A stretch of 64,000 nt of DNA from Adineta steineri (taxonomy: Eukaryota; Rotifera; Eurotatoria; Adinetida; Adinetidae). This document shows, in pieces, positions 37,635 through 50,496 of the stretch (the first letter of the stretch is position 1; every line of letters begins with the position of its first letter). The position numbers were made by a program, and so were the translations under genes. The notes beneath the pieces were generated by a model. That model searched no databases and was not told the DNA's origin. It was given only the letters and a program-made list of their open reading frames with translations. Location: positions 313,283-377,282 of the forward strand of contig CAJNOI010000015.1 in assembly GCA_905250115.1 (NCBI GenBank), in the 5' to 3' direction.

Positions 37635-40600
37635 TCAAAAATGCTCAACCTAGAAAAAAAATACATAGAAGAGATTTTTATTTAATTTTCTTCTATTTTT
37701 CAAATAAATTAATTTACCTTAAATCGCCATGTTCCTGTATAAACATCATAATCAAGAAATTTTCCATGAAATTTTTTTGTCATATCACGTAAATAATTTC
37801 CATAATTCATTTCAATTAATCTGTCAGGATCAGTTACTTCTTCACCACTATTTGATATTGAACGATCAATTGGATAAACACCTAATAAAGATATAATTGC
37901 TTGACAATTGAGTTCTTCACCTTCAGCTGGTTTATTATTATCATTGGGATAAACAGTTACTTGTCTACGACCAATTTCAACTAAAAAAATTTCTTTATTT
38001 TTAATTTAATATATGAATTTATATTTACTTAATTGATTGAGATCAAGACCAGCTAAATTTATTTTTGAACCTTGAAATGTAACAGAACCATAATGTTCTC
38101 TTCCAACTGTAAATTCTTTTACAAAACATTGTCCTTGTTCATTAAAATAATGACGTAATTCATCAATTGTTGGTTGTGTATAATAATCATCATGTGTTAA
38201 TTTAGGTAAACGAAAAGCTCGTTCTTGTTCAAATTTATTTTCATTTCGTTGTATTTGTTTATTATCTTCAGAGATTTGTATATTTTCAATTGCTGGTTTT
38301 TTTGATGCTAAATATGCATCATATGTTGCAAATTTTTTCCAACTAGATAAATTATCTGATGTTGGTTTGACAACATATGTATCCGATAAATTTTCTTCTT
38401 TTGTTAATACTTCATTATTTGCTCCGCCTCCTCCTCCTCCAAGAACAACTGAACGAATTTTATTCATATCAAGTACACGTGGTCGTTTGATAACATGTGT
38501 TTTAGGTAGTTTATTAATTGATGATGATGGTCCATCATCCATCATTAATGAATTGTCATCATCATCATCAAGAAATGAATCAGCTAATTTTCGTTTACCA
38601 AATATGGCCATCGATGCATTTGTTGTTGATGATGGTAATAAAACAGATGGTAATGTATGAGAATGAGTTGATAATGGATTAACTAATGTTGATGGAGGTG
38701 TTGATGTACTTGATGTAAGAACAGATGGTTTTGTAAGTAGAGGAGAAAATACATTGTTTAATGGATGACCATTACTTGAATCAGGTGCAGTACGAAGACG
38801 ACTTCGATCAAGACCAATATTAGGCTAAATTAATATAACAATTTTAAATATACATATACAAGTGATGAATTGCGAAACAATAAAAGAAGACGTTTCAAGC
38901 GTAGCTTAGATATATTTCTTTCAATGATCTATATGAATAATTTACAATTGTCTTTTAAGTACAAGTGAAATGATACTGATATTGTCACTTCTAAAGTTAA
39001 AAATATGAGAATTTCCTGTATTTAGAAATGTGCTCATCATATTCTAGTGGGCGATAAAACATTATACGAGATTTTAGAATGCTCAGTGACGATCTTCTTT
39101 TTAATCTATTTCATAATTTTCATTACTTTTATATTTCGTGCAAGAAAGGCAAGTTCACTATTGAATGGTTGTATATTAAGCATTGTTTGAAATAACTGTA
39201 GATGAGTTTTTGTATCAATAGATGATTGAGTATTCATTACAGTTGATGTTGTTGTTGGTTGATTCATTGTTGTAAACATTGTAGCTATAAGAAATTAGAA
39301 AAAAACATTCTTATGAAATCTATGAATAAATTAAAATTCTACGAGCAGCAGTTGGAGCTGTTGTAGTTGTTGAAAAAAGACTGAATGATGGTGTTGTCGA
39401 CGTTGTAGCAAATGAAAATGTACCTGAAGTTGCTGGTTTAGAAACTGCAAAACCAAATGAAGAACCTGCTGCTGTTGTTGCAGGAGCAGTAGGAAACAAT
39501 GAAGTATTACCACCTATAAAAAATAAATTAAGTTATTAAAAAATACAAAGATTTCGTTAAAATTTAATTGTACCAAAACTGAATGCAGGTGCAGTTGTCG
39601 TTGTAGCTGCTGCTTGAGGTTGACTACTTCCGAATGAAAATGGTGATATTGAGGTAGCAGGTGCACTAGCAGGCATTGAACTACCAAAAGGTGCAATCTA
39701 AAAAGAAAATATTCAATTTTAATTGATTTTGATTTTTCTAGTCAAAATGTATCAAGATTTACCGGATTTGTTGCAGTTGTTATTGATGAACCAAATGAAA
39801 ATGGTGATGCTGAGGCTGCCGTTGTAGCGGGTGTTGAACCAAACGAAAATGACTATAGATTAAAAAATATTACTTTTAAAAACGTTTTCTATATATATAT
39901 AAATATCTGTACTAATGTTGGTGCTGTTGCTACCGCTGGCTTATTTCCAAATAAAGACGATGTCAATGTTGATGCTGATGTTGTTGTACTTCCACCAAAA
40001 ATGTTTGATGTAGTTGTGGTTGCTATTTAATAAAAATAATATAAAAATAAATTTCTTTCATTTTTCAATTATACGATTTATTGTTGTCGATGTTCCACCA
40101 AATAAAGGTGTTGTAGATGATGTCGATGGAAATAAACCTGTATTTGCTGCTGGAAATTTTCGATTTTCTATATAATCTTCTAAACGAAGTTCCTGAATAT
40201 AAAACAAAGAATATTTATTGAAAAAATATGAAAATAAATATGATAGTACGATACCTCCATGGATTTCTTTTCATAGACTGGCATAGCGCATAAATTAAAA
40301 ATTTTTGTACGAATTTGTACTTGAATGCCATTTTTATTAATTTTATCGATACCAGCAGCAGCATCGAATTTATGAATTGTACCTGTTCCAGTAGATGGAA
40401 CTGAAAGACTTGTAGAAGCAGGCGTTGCTGCCCCTAAAATGAAAAGAAAATCGTTTTATATAACTAGCTGATGAATTTATTTTGAATATTATATGTAGAT
40501 AGTTAATGATTGATTACAGTAGAGATTGGTAGGTTTTCGATAATCAATGAAACTCATTTGGCGACAACTTCTAGATCTAATCTCAATTATGCTCGTAATG

Positions 40601-41442
40601 CTTACAAGAAAATTGTTTCATGTTGAAATTGAATTGTCGTTACAAAGACACAAGTTTTTTCTTTTACTTATTTATATCGATGACTATTGCATGAATCATA
40701 TTTCTTACACAATTCCGATATTGATGTTTTATTCATCAATTTCTACTTGAAAGAGAGGGAATTGTAGTGTGCTGCGTCTTAAAACTAGAAACATAAATAG
40801 AACATTTATCTGTATCATAGCGGCTACAATAGTAAAAATAATTCTATGCCACGTGTCTAGGTATTAGTTTCTACAAAAAAATGCTTCTTTATTAAAACAT
40901 GAAAAATTTTAAATGAGTCTGTTATTTTGTACCAATATTTTCATATAGCGAACGTTTGACAACATGTTCGATGTACTATGATACTTCAGAAGAAAAAAAC
41001 AATCTAAATTTGTAACGCATTCATGCGTAAAATAATTATTTTTGGAGAAAATTAGTCTTGGGAAATAAATTCATTTTAATTATCTCATATCTTATCAAAA
41101 TATAGTAATATCTATACTTGATATTTGTTCTTGATAAAAGGCCATTGAGTTCCAATTTCTTCTGTCATCACTCAATCAAGTTTATGTATACTCAACGTAC
41201 TCTATCATTTCTATCTTTGAAGATGATTATTTATTCAATTCGGAACTCAATATTCAAACAAAAATAATCATATGTTTACCAAATAAACTTGTCGAAGAAA
41301 ATGGTGTTGATGTAAGTGTATTAGGTTGTGTTGTTGTTGTATTACCAAATAAAAATCCACTACCCGTTCGAGTTTGATTTATCGGTGTTGTTTGTCCGAA
41401 TAGACTTGTATTACTTGGTGTTGTTGGAGCAAGATTAAACAT
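37635..41442 (-). CDS. NUP98: nucleoporin NUP98, FG repeats + GLEBS + C-terminal domain, ending at the autocleavage site
   Basis: FG nucleoporin of the nuclear pore permeability barrier and mRNA export. The first exon (41442-41280) starts MFNLAPTTPSNTSLFGQ. The next two exons (40433-40255, then 40192 on) carry the GLEBS motif that binds Rae1/Gle2 (IHKFDAAAGIDKINKNG, YEKKSMEELRLEDYIENRK). Several short FG/LFG-repeat exons follow, then a linker with a basic stretch (FGKRKLADSF, VIKRPRVLDMNKIR). The C-terminal domain spans about 38230-37635 (LTHDDYYTQPTIDELRHYF, GREHYGSVTFQGS, VEIGRRQVTVYPND, YTGTWRFK). After TWRFK (exon end 37718) a 68-bp intron (37650-37717) leads to a last exon coding V-E-H-F and a stop at 37635-37637. 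Nup98-Nup96 precursors are cut between that Phe and a following Ser; here Ser is absent and no Nup96 follows. If the last intron is retained, the protein ends K-V-N. Confidence 0.92.
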
Positions 41443-42253
41443 AATAATATTTCTGTATGTATATATTTAATTTTTTCCAACAATAATCTGTAAACAAAAA
41501 GAAAAAAAAAAGAATAATTTGTTCTCTATTTAAATCATTATTTTATCATTCATTTTGTTCAAACATAAAAAAAAAGAATGAACAATCGATTATATATAAA
41601 TGTGGTTTACAGAAAAACAAATAGATAATAAATGAATAAACAAGTAATAATAGATATACATATACATAGACAAAACTATTTTTTGATTTATAATCAATAT
41701 AACTAATTCTAATACTCATCTGATGTTACATGGAAAAAACAAGCGAATAAAGAAGAAATTAAACATAAAGCTTTTATAATTTGATATTTCTGTTTGTCCT
41801 ATTCTCTTACTGTTCATTTCGAATGACAAAAACAAAACTCCTATCTGTGTGTGTTTTCTTTTTCTATAAATAGTAATAAACATATACAAGAAAAAATGCA
41901 TCTGCTCATTCTAGACGTAATAATGTCAAGTTATCTGACAGTCCGTAAAGAAAAACATTCATTTTTGGTTTTTTTATGTTATAATATTTTCGAACAGTAT
42001 TTGACTAGGGAATGAGCTATTCGATCAAATAGAACAGTGAATAAACAAACAAAAAAAGAAACAGAAAAAAATTGAGCACACGTACGATTATATATATTAT
42101 TAATATTTTTTTAAAAATTTGTCTTAGTCAACTGGGAGATATAACTGAGCAGTAGGTATGTGTGTGTGTGTGTATATATGTATATAGATATATAGATATA
42201 GATATAGAAAGCAAAACGACAGATACAAAAAGAAACGAAAGATTTTTTTTATT
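41443..42253. other. region between NUP98 start and FNBP1 stop, with GT/AT microsatellite
   Basis: About 810 bp on the 5' side of NUP98 and 3' side of the F-BAR gene. It holds a compound (GT)n(AT)n/(GATATA)n microsatellite at about 42157-42208 and AT-rich DNA otherwise. The chance frames at 41716-41901 and 42124-42333 are not supported. Confidence 0.5.
42157..42208. repeat. compound GT / TA / GATATA microsatellite
   Basis: An uninterrupted (TG)n run passes into TATATG and ATAGATATAGATATAG units, immediately 3' of the F-BAR gene stop codon (in its 3' UTR region). Confidence 0.8.
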
Positions 42254-45200
42254 TCAAAAACGGCCGGAATCGACTTGATGTGATGTTTTTGGAAGTTTTT
42301 GAGAATCAATACGAAGATATGATGATGGAACAAAGCCAGTTATACCATCTATTTTTTGTATACGTGTCCATCCATCACCTTGATCATCTTCCAATATTTC
42401 AACACATTCACCCGCACTTATTGCTGCTGCATTTACATACTGACAACCATTGTTACCATGACCTAAAATAAAAAAATATACGTATTCAAATTAACGAACT
42501 ATATTAATGATCTTATTTATAGAGAATTTTATTAAACAGAGATCTATATATTTTCAAAAATTTATTTTCATTTTTATCTTACCATTAAAATCATATAATG
42601 CACATGCTTTAACATTCGTTCCACCATTGTTTGGTGGTTGATATAAACTATCGGAATGATCAATGGCATTTGAATTTTCATCATCAATACTTTCATCTTC
42701 AAATGAACCATTATGTTCATCAACAGTTATTGTATCTGATGATATTTTTGCTGTCATATTATTTTGATGCAATGTTATTGATGTAACCGATGGTAAACGA
42801 TGAAATTCTTGTGTTGGTGTTAAATTTTCTGTTATATCCGGTTGACTAAAATAAAAAACAAAAATTCATTTTTATTACTTAATATAGAAAAATACGTAAA
42901 TAAGAAGAATTTCACATGCTACGATAGGTTTAAGATAATCAACTTCAATGAAATCATAATATATTCAAAATAACTATAAAAAGAAGCAGAAGAAAAATAC
43001 GAAGAGGCTTTATGAATATACATGCTCATAGGATTAGTTTTATTTTATTCAAAATTTTATATTGAAGAAAATATCCTTTATTTTTAAATTATATAAATAA
43101 TCGCTAACCAAACCGTTGTTGACCAACGTCGATTAATAGTCATCAATCGATGATTATATTGTGGCGAATAATGTTGTCGAAAATCAAGAAAACTAATAAG
43201 GTTTATATGTGAGATAAAAGCAATGTAGCATAACAGGGAAAAATAATTCGTTATCTATCTTTTTTTTTACTATACCTGCGATTCTGTCCTGGTGTACCAG
43301 GTTGAGAAGTGCTGCTATTATTATTATTATTACTTATTGATTGATCGGAACCATAATTATTTGTTCGTAAACGTGATGTTGAATCATATTCAGTTGATGC
43401 TGGAAGTCGTGTTGGTTCGATTTCAGCGGTATATGACTAAAATATGAAGAATTTTAATCGTTTCGTTTTGTTTTAATTGGATTCTCTTACTTCAAATCGT
43501 TTAATTTCTGCTAATAATTTTTCAATATGTTCATCAATGGCAACAATTTGTTGTGCAACATCTTGTTCATCACCAAATTTTGGATTTTCTTGAAAGACAA
43601 GTCTCATTTTTGCTAAACCTTCTCTAAAAATTAACAAGAAATTTTTTCTATTTTGTTCATATTTAATAATTTACTTGGCTTTTTGTTCTTTTTCTAATTC
43701 ACTTTTACAATTTATAATTTGTTCTTGAAATTTTTTCAAACGTTGTGCTGGCGGTAATGTACTATAAGGTGTATTGACTGTTGTTGAATTTGTACTACCA
43801 TTATTTGTAGGCTAGAAAAAATAATAAAATTAATCAACAATATATATATCTTGTCAAAGAAAATTTTATCAAATCAAATAAAGCATATTTTACTATAATA
43901 TACATCTAAGAATATGCTTTTTCTTTTTGGATTCTACAAATATCAATATTAAATAGATTGAAATCAATCTTATTTACTTACAAGTATTGTCTATAATAAA
44001 GAAAAAATTCGATAGATTCATATAAAATTCGATTCTATTTCTTATGCAATTCAGAATTTTATTCACTTACTTTTCTTTGTGATGAACTTCCAAATATTTT
44101 TCTAATTGTACTTGCTGTTCCACCAGTTTTACTTGCTACAGTTTTCCTTGAACCCATTGCTGGTGTTGTCATTAATGTTTGTGTACCATTCACATGTCCA
44201 CTTGCATTACCCACTGCATATATCGTTGCGACACCGTTTTGATTACTATGATCACTACCTGAACTTCTTAATGTATTTGATCGTGCTAATTCGCCTGGCG
44301 AAGGATGATGATGAGAATTAACTAAATTCATATTATAAATTGGTTGTTCATGTCCATTATTATTTCCATTCAATAATAACGATGGAAGATCCATAGCATT
44401 TAAATCAATCTATATAAAAAATATTTGAATATATATATATAATTTGATAAGATATCTTGCTATACACTTACTTCTTTTTCATCATCTGGTATAGCATAAC
44501 CAGATTTATGTTCTTCGATAACAACTTGAGCATCTGTATTAGCATTTAATTGTTCAGCTTGTTTAGTCATTTCATCTAAACATCGTTGTATACGTGGTAG
44601 AACTTCTGCATGTGATTGAATAAATTTAACATAAACATCTTTAAGTTCATCTGAACGTTTAGCATCTAATTGTTGTAAATCAGTTAGTATACTGGGCAAT
44701 TGTCTTTCATGAAATAAACGTTGTGTATCATTAAATAAAGATACTTGAGAAGAATAAATTGCATGTGCATCATCACATGTTTTAGATTTTGATGTCATTG
44801 TATCACGAGCTTTTTCCAATTGTGCACGTGATAAATCGAGATCTTCATGAGCTTTTTCATAACTTTCTTTAGCACGACGTGCCGAGTCATGACATTCTTC
44901 ATATTTTCGTAGTGACTAAAAAACAAAGAAAAATATAAAACTCGAATTCCATTTATCTTCAATATCAAAAACTTCTATTATATGGTATTAGAATATAGGC
45001 AATGATTCTTCTTTTCTCGACTTTTCTTTGATTTTTATCATCAATAGTAAACCAAGGCTAACTTTTGAATGACCTTATTTTGTCTATAGCCATTTTTCTA
45101 TCGATCTGAAACTAGACTCTTAGAATAACCTTGTAATAACTATGAACAAAAAGTTTTAATTGCCTATCAAAATTCGAAATACCATTATTATTATAAAAAT

Positions 45201-46030
45201 TCAAATTCTTTTCTGAACATGACTATAGATAAAATTACAAATTATCTTCGATAAGATATTTAACGATTCTTATGCATGATTGATTTTTATATGTACTTTT
45301 CTATCAAATACGAAGGTAAAATCTCTTGTGAATACTTCAATTTGATATTTGCATGAACGAAACGATAATTTTAAAGTACTCTCTATAATTTATGATATTA
45401 TTGACTAACTGTATGACATTTACATAATATATTTATATCTGAGTAATAGAAAATTTTGTTTTGTATTTGGTAAATATAGATTAATAACATACTTTAATCA
45501 TTGACTCATGTTGTTTATCAAGTTGACGTTTTATTTTAGTATATTCATCCAAACATTTTTTTCTTTGTTCTCGACATTCTTTTACTGTTATTTGAATTTG
45601 TTTTATGGAACGTTCACGAATATTTTCAGCTATTAATTCATGTTGGGAAGCTAAATCTTGTAATTCTTTTAAAGTTGAACAAAATGCAATTGTAAATGTA
45701 TATCTATTTAACAAAAAAATAAATTTATGTCAATAATTATGAAAATTTTATTTTACTTATTGAAAAATTCTTCTTGATCTTTTAATTTTGGTGTATAAGT
45801 TTTCGTTAATTTTTTTAATGCTTTAGCATATTCATCTTCAACTGTACAACGATCTTTAAGAAATGATTCATATTTTTCACAGAATTGTAAACTTTTCTCA
45901 GTATATTTTGCTACATTATCAAATTGATCCTAAACAAAAAATAGAAATACATAAATAATTGAAAAGAAAATTTAAAGAATAAAACAAAAATACTAACCCA
46001 AAGTTCAACACCCCAACTTTGGTTTAGCAT
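42254..46030 (-). CDS. FNBP1: CIP4/FNBP1/TOCA-family F-BAR protein
   Basis: Membrane-bending adaptor linking Cdc42-type GTPases to N-WASP actin assembly in endocytosis. The first exon (46030-45998) codes MLNQSWGVELW, followed by DQFDNVAKYTEKSL, the F-BAR start. The F-BAR domain continues through FNKYTFTIAFCSTLKELQDL and ASQHELIAENIRERSIKQ, a long helical stretch, and ends near VVIEEHKSGYAIPDD. A Ser/Asn-rich linker holds RKIFGSSSQRK. A central HR1-type coiled coil (LPPAQRLKKFQEQIINCKSE) is the GTPase-binding part. A variable region with an Asn run follows, and a C-terminal SH3 domain (VKACALYDFNG, ECVEILEDDQGDGWTRI, GFVPSSYL) precedes a 20-residue tail ending SGRF. The order F-BAR, HR1, SH3 defines the family; FNBP1, FNBP1L and TRIP10 cannot be distinguished. 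Not every splice border was checked. A 550-bp intron lies at about 44919-45490. Confidence 0.92.
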
Positions 46031-47344
46031 TCTTCTGTTCACTCTATTTTCTTCGTCTTCGATTTATGTGAGATTCGCTTACATAATCATCTAAAAAGGA
46101 ATGGATATTAATATAACCTTGCCATGTATACCTGTGAATATCGTTCACGTCTGCTGGTGATGGTGCGATAAGCAATGACAAAAGAATAACGAATAATCGT
46201 TTACTTTCTCTCTCTCATTAGGGACAAAAGGTCACGTAACGTAGTACGAATAAGCCACTCGTATGCTTTATTATTCTCATGAAACTCATCAATCAATCAA
46301 ACTAAGAACGTTTGTACTCTACGTTCATCAATAACAAAATTTAGCGGAAAAAAGATATTCTCAATTGATCAAGAAAAAAAAAATGCAAAGTCCGAACTAT
46401 GGAAAGAATAAACGAACGAACGAATAGAAGAAAAAAAGATATCGGTCAAGACGAAGGTTAAACAAGGTGATGACAGTGGACGTAGAGCATGGGATGATAT
46501 GAACAAATATAAGACGCCGGCGTTAAGTAAACAATATTCGTTCAAGACAATAGGGGAAAAAAGACAGACAATATAAGGTGATAAAACTTTTGCACGTCGT
46601 CTAATAGTCCAGACAAATGATTTAATGAATAGCTTAGTTTTAATCACATAAAAAATATTCCCATTTTAATGTTAATATCGTAAATCGAATGAGTAAAAAT
46701 AACCAAATAACTATAAAAATCTACACTTGACTTTTACTGTCACTAGTTTATCAAGAATATAAAGAGCAAAATGGAATAAGAATCAATGAGAGGAAAAAAA
46801 ATGAGAATGCATATGTATAACATCGTTATTTCTTTTATACGTGTTTTTATTGCAAATGAATGCATCTGTCTTTTTTTTTTCAACAACATCAAATAGTTTC
46901 ATTACACAAGGGCATACAATATCTAATCATTTGATTAGTTAATATAAAGAAAAAAAAAGACGAAGAAGATCCTTGAATATGAATGTATGACGACCTTTTG
47001 AATAAATCTACTTTCGAGATAGAGGGAACAAACAAAAAACGATGTTCGCTCGCTCTTCTTTCTTTTCTTATTTCAAGTTCAATCTAACGATGACTCATAG
47101 AATTTTCATCTTATCGCCATATATATTTGTTGAACATAGGTCTTTTTTTATATTTTCGAAAAAGAAAATCAAAATTATTCATTTAAATATTTTAATTAGA
47201 AAATAAACTAGAAAAGAAAATATTAATTATAAATAATATATTATCATATAATATACAACGCCATCTATCATAATATATAAACGCAGAAATATATCTTTCA
47301 TTTTGTTTATTATTTCTTCAATTGCAAGTTAAAAAAAAAACAGC
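46031..47344. promoter_or_regulatory. divergent promoter region of FNBP1 and PRPF18
   Basis: 1.3 kb between divergent start codons. The part near the F-BAR gene (about 46030-46620) is less AT-biased and CpG-containing. Near PRPF18 the motif ACGCCATCTATCA lies at 47258-47270, about 75 bp before the start codon. The chance frame at 46369-46647 shows no domain. No RNA gene was recognised. Confidence 0.45.
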
Positions 47345-50079
47345 ATGGATCTAGCAGCCATAAAAGCCGAGATTGATCGTAAACGTAAAAATGTTGAATC
47401 GATGAATGTTTTAGTACCGGAGAAGAAATTTTTTCGTCGTGGTGATCTCGAAGCTAAACATGAAGAAGCATATTGGAAAAATTATTATTCAAAAACTGAT
47501 GACAATTCAAATAAAGCTTCATCTTCAACTGATGATGCAAATGAAAAACTAACAACATCGAATGACAAATTTCAATTACCAGCAAGAACCGATGTTATTA
47601 AAAAATTACGTGAACGTAATCAACCGATACTTCTTTTTGGTGAAACAGATCTTGATTCATATAAAAGATTGAGATTATTAGAAACAACAGAACCTGAACT
47701 TAAAGGACAACGCAATGATTTTAAAGCTGGTTTGTTAAAACAAATTTTATAATTTATATTTTAAATATTTGTTTTCATTTTTTTTCAATAGCTATGGATA
47801 AAATTGATCGAGAATATTTAGCACTTATTCTTCATGCAGATAATCCATCAGCATTAGGAAATGATAGAAGTGATAAAGATGATGAAACTGATGTTGGACC
47901 ACCAGTTCCAAATCAAACTGAAGAAGTTAAAGAAGAAAGTGGATATGATTTACCAGATATAACTGAACAAATAAAAACTACACGTAAAGGAAATCGAGCT
48001 TATGATTGTCAAGTTGTATTAAATTATTTTAAATTTATACTTAAAAAATGGTCACATGAATTAGGTGAACGAGAATTAGAAGAAAAAAAAGCAGTACAAG
48101 GTAAAATTGAAACAGCACTTCATTCACAAACATGTGGATATATGAAACCATTATTTCGAAAATTAAAAACCAATACATTACAAGATGATATACTCGAATC
48201 ATTAATTAATGTTGTTAATTGTGTTTTAAAAAGAAATTATATTCGTGCCAATGAATTTTTTCTTGAAATGGCTATTGGAAATGCACCATGGTAAGATATT
48301 TTTTTATAGAATTAGAATATTTACTGATTTATATAAATAAGAATTCATCGATTTAATAGAATTCAGTTATAATAGATTATTATAAGCAAAAAATATCATA
48401 TAGATTCGAGACTAGAAGTTTGCAAAACTAAACATAATCTGTTCTAAGAAAATAAGACAAATAGTAGAGTATGTATATCTTAATCTGTTAACTTGTGATG
48501 AGTTTGATACATTAGATATTGTTTTTAAAAATACTCTGAAACTATTCTTTCGATATTTAACTATTTAATCTTTCTAATTTTCAAGCTTACCTTATATTTT
48601 GTTTTTCTTTGCATTTTTATGATTATTTTATCTCGAAAATTATATCTGATTTATCGAATGTAAAAATAGAGATAATTAATCATTTCATGATATTTTCATG
48701 GTTAGAAATTCGGATTTATAGAGTATAGCTTTTTGTTTATTTGGTATTTGAAATAAATATAAAACAAAAAAATGTTATTCATAACAGTTATTTCTTTATT
48801 TATTTTCTACAGCTTTATCTCCTCGATGTAAACAATATATTATTTCTTGTTATTCATCTATGACTCTTTCAATAACAATATCATAATAAAGTTATTTCTT
48901 ATTCTTCGTCTTTGTATTCAGATTCTAACCTTCATATAGATTAAGATATAAACATAAAATCTATAATAATTTTCCATTGTTTATTTACATCGACTGGAAT
49001 GAAAACAAAAATTAGTAAACCTTTTTTTTGTCGTAGGCGAATAAAAGCCACAAAAATTGCATTTAGAATAATGACAATCACGCCCACTAATTATCATTGT
49101 TTTCGTTATGAAAAAAACAAAAAGTATTAGCCAATCGTTTTTAATATACGCTTTGTTAATGTTTTCATCTTGTTACGATATTTGATATAAAGCAGAACAT
49201 TTTTTATATGAAATAATGATTTGTTTTTCTAATCAAAATTAAATGATAAGCTTGACATTTATTATTTCATTTTTGACCCTACAGCTTATTAAGTATAATT
49301 ATCATCAAGTCTAGTTTTTAGTACTTTCTATTAATATTTTTATACCAGAAATGTAAATCTATATGATTATGATTTATATATATATTAATATTTTATCATT
49401 GATCAAATTTTGATTACTAATATCCTATACTTTGAAACAAGATTATTTATCATATGTACTTCTAATCAGTGATTTTTAGTCAGTTGCAATTATCTGATCT
49501 TTGTGTGAAATGATTAATGATTTTCATACAATATATTCATATATCTAATATATTATCATAAATAATATTTATTATAGTTAATTACCGTTTTGGCTTGATT
49601 TCCAAGCAATAATAAGTTTCAATTTTCCAGTCATCAAAACCTAATGTAGAGATATAAACAGTAAAAAAACAGATAAGTTAACATACATAATACACCTGGA
49701 TATGTATCGAACGTTGAAGAGAGAGAGAGAGAGAGATAGAGAGGAGGAGGAAAGAAAGGAATGTTATGATTAAGATTTTTTTTTATTCATGTAGGAAATA
49801 TTAACATTTTTTTGATAACGTTAATATTTTGATTTTAATCTATTTTTTAGGCCTCTTGGTGCTACTATGGTTGGTATTCATCCACGTCCGGGTCGTGAAA
49901 AAATTGCTTCAAAACATGTTGCACACGTACTTAATGATGAAACACAACGTAAATATATTCAAGCAGTAAAACGTCTCGTAAGTCGAGCACAAAAATTATA
50001 TCCAAATGATCCGTCACGGTGTGTTGATTATGGACAACGTAATGATAATGTCACTATTATCCCTAGTGGACATACTTAA
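47345..50079 (+). CDS. PRPF18: pre-mRNA splicing factor 18
   Basis: Component of the spliceosome acting at the second step of splicing. Three exons, 47345-47729, 47792-48290 and 49851-50079, join in frame for 370 residues. The N-terminal [15 protein letters not shown]... and [18 protein letters not shown] match the family, followed by the PRP4/PRP18 motif ([20 protein letters not shown]). [13 protein letters not shown] crosses splice 1. The C-terminal Prp18 domain has [20 protein letters not shown], then [19 protein letters not shown] across splice 2, and [17 protein letters not shown]. The acidic middle and the C-terminal tail ([12 protein letters not shown]) are specific to this gene. The second intron, 1,560 bp, is very long for this genome and interrupts the NAPWP motif. 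Confidence 0.95.
48291..49850. other. PRPF18: 1.56-kb intron of PRPF18 with GA-rich tract
   Basis: AT-rich intron, GTAAGA donor at 48291 and TTTTTTAG acceptor ending 49850. It contains a (GA)n run with flanking GGA repeats at about 49716-49760. I see no nested gene or open frame of note in it. Confidence 0.75.
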
Positions 50080-50496
50080 GAAAAATAATGTGTATAATTT
50101 TATTTTTTTGTTATCGTTTTTTTTGCCTATCATAATGTGCACTGATGTGTAACATGATAGTGTTTACGTGTCTATATGATTTGACGTGTAATTTTTCTCA
50201 TATGCGGTCTCTGTTTCTGTATTTATATTCGAAATAAAAAACATTATAAAGTACGAAATTAAAAGAGTAGAAACGATTTATGCTTTATTCATAAAAAAAA
50301 AGAAGAAGAAGAAGAAAAAGAAAAAGAAGAGAACCTTCATATAATATCTGGTTGCTACTACTGATGAATACAACATCCCTTGCTTTCCAAAAAATATATT
50401 ATCTAGAGCTAAATAGAAACAAAGCGGATATATTATTCATGGTTCTCTTCTACAGTATATATTTTTTGTTAACGTTAGTGTTTAGATGATGAATGT
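50080..50496. terminator. convergent 3' region of PRPF18 and glycine-rich gene
   Basis: 417 bp between two stops. Plus-strand AATAAA lies near 50235. A purine (GAA)n tract lies at about 50299-50331. No further feature was recognised. Confidence 0.45.
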
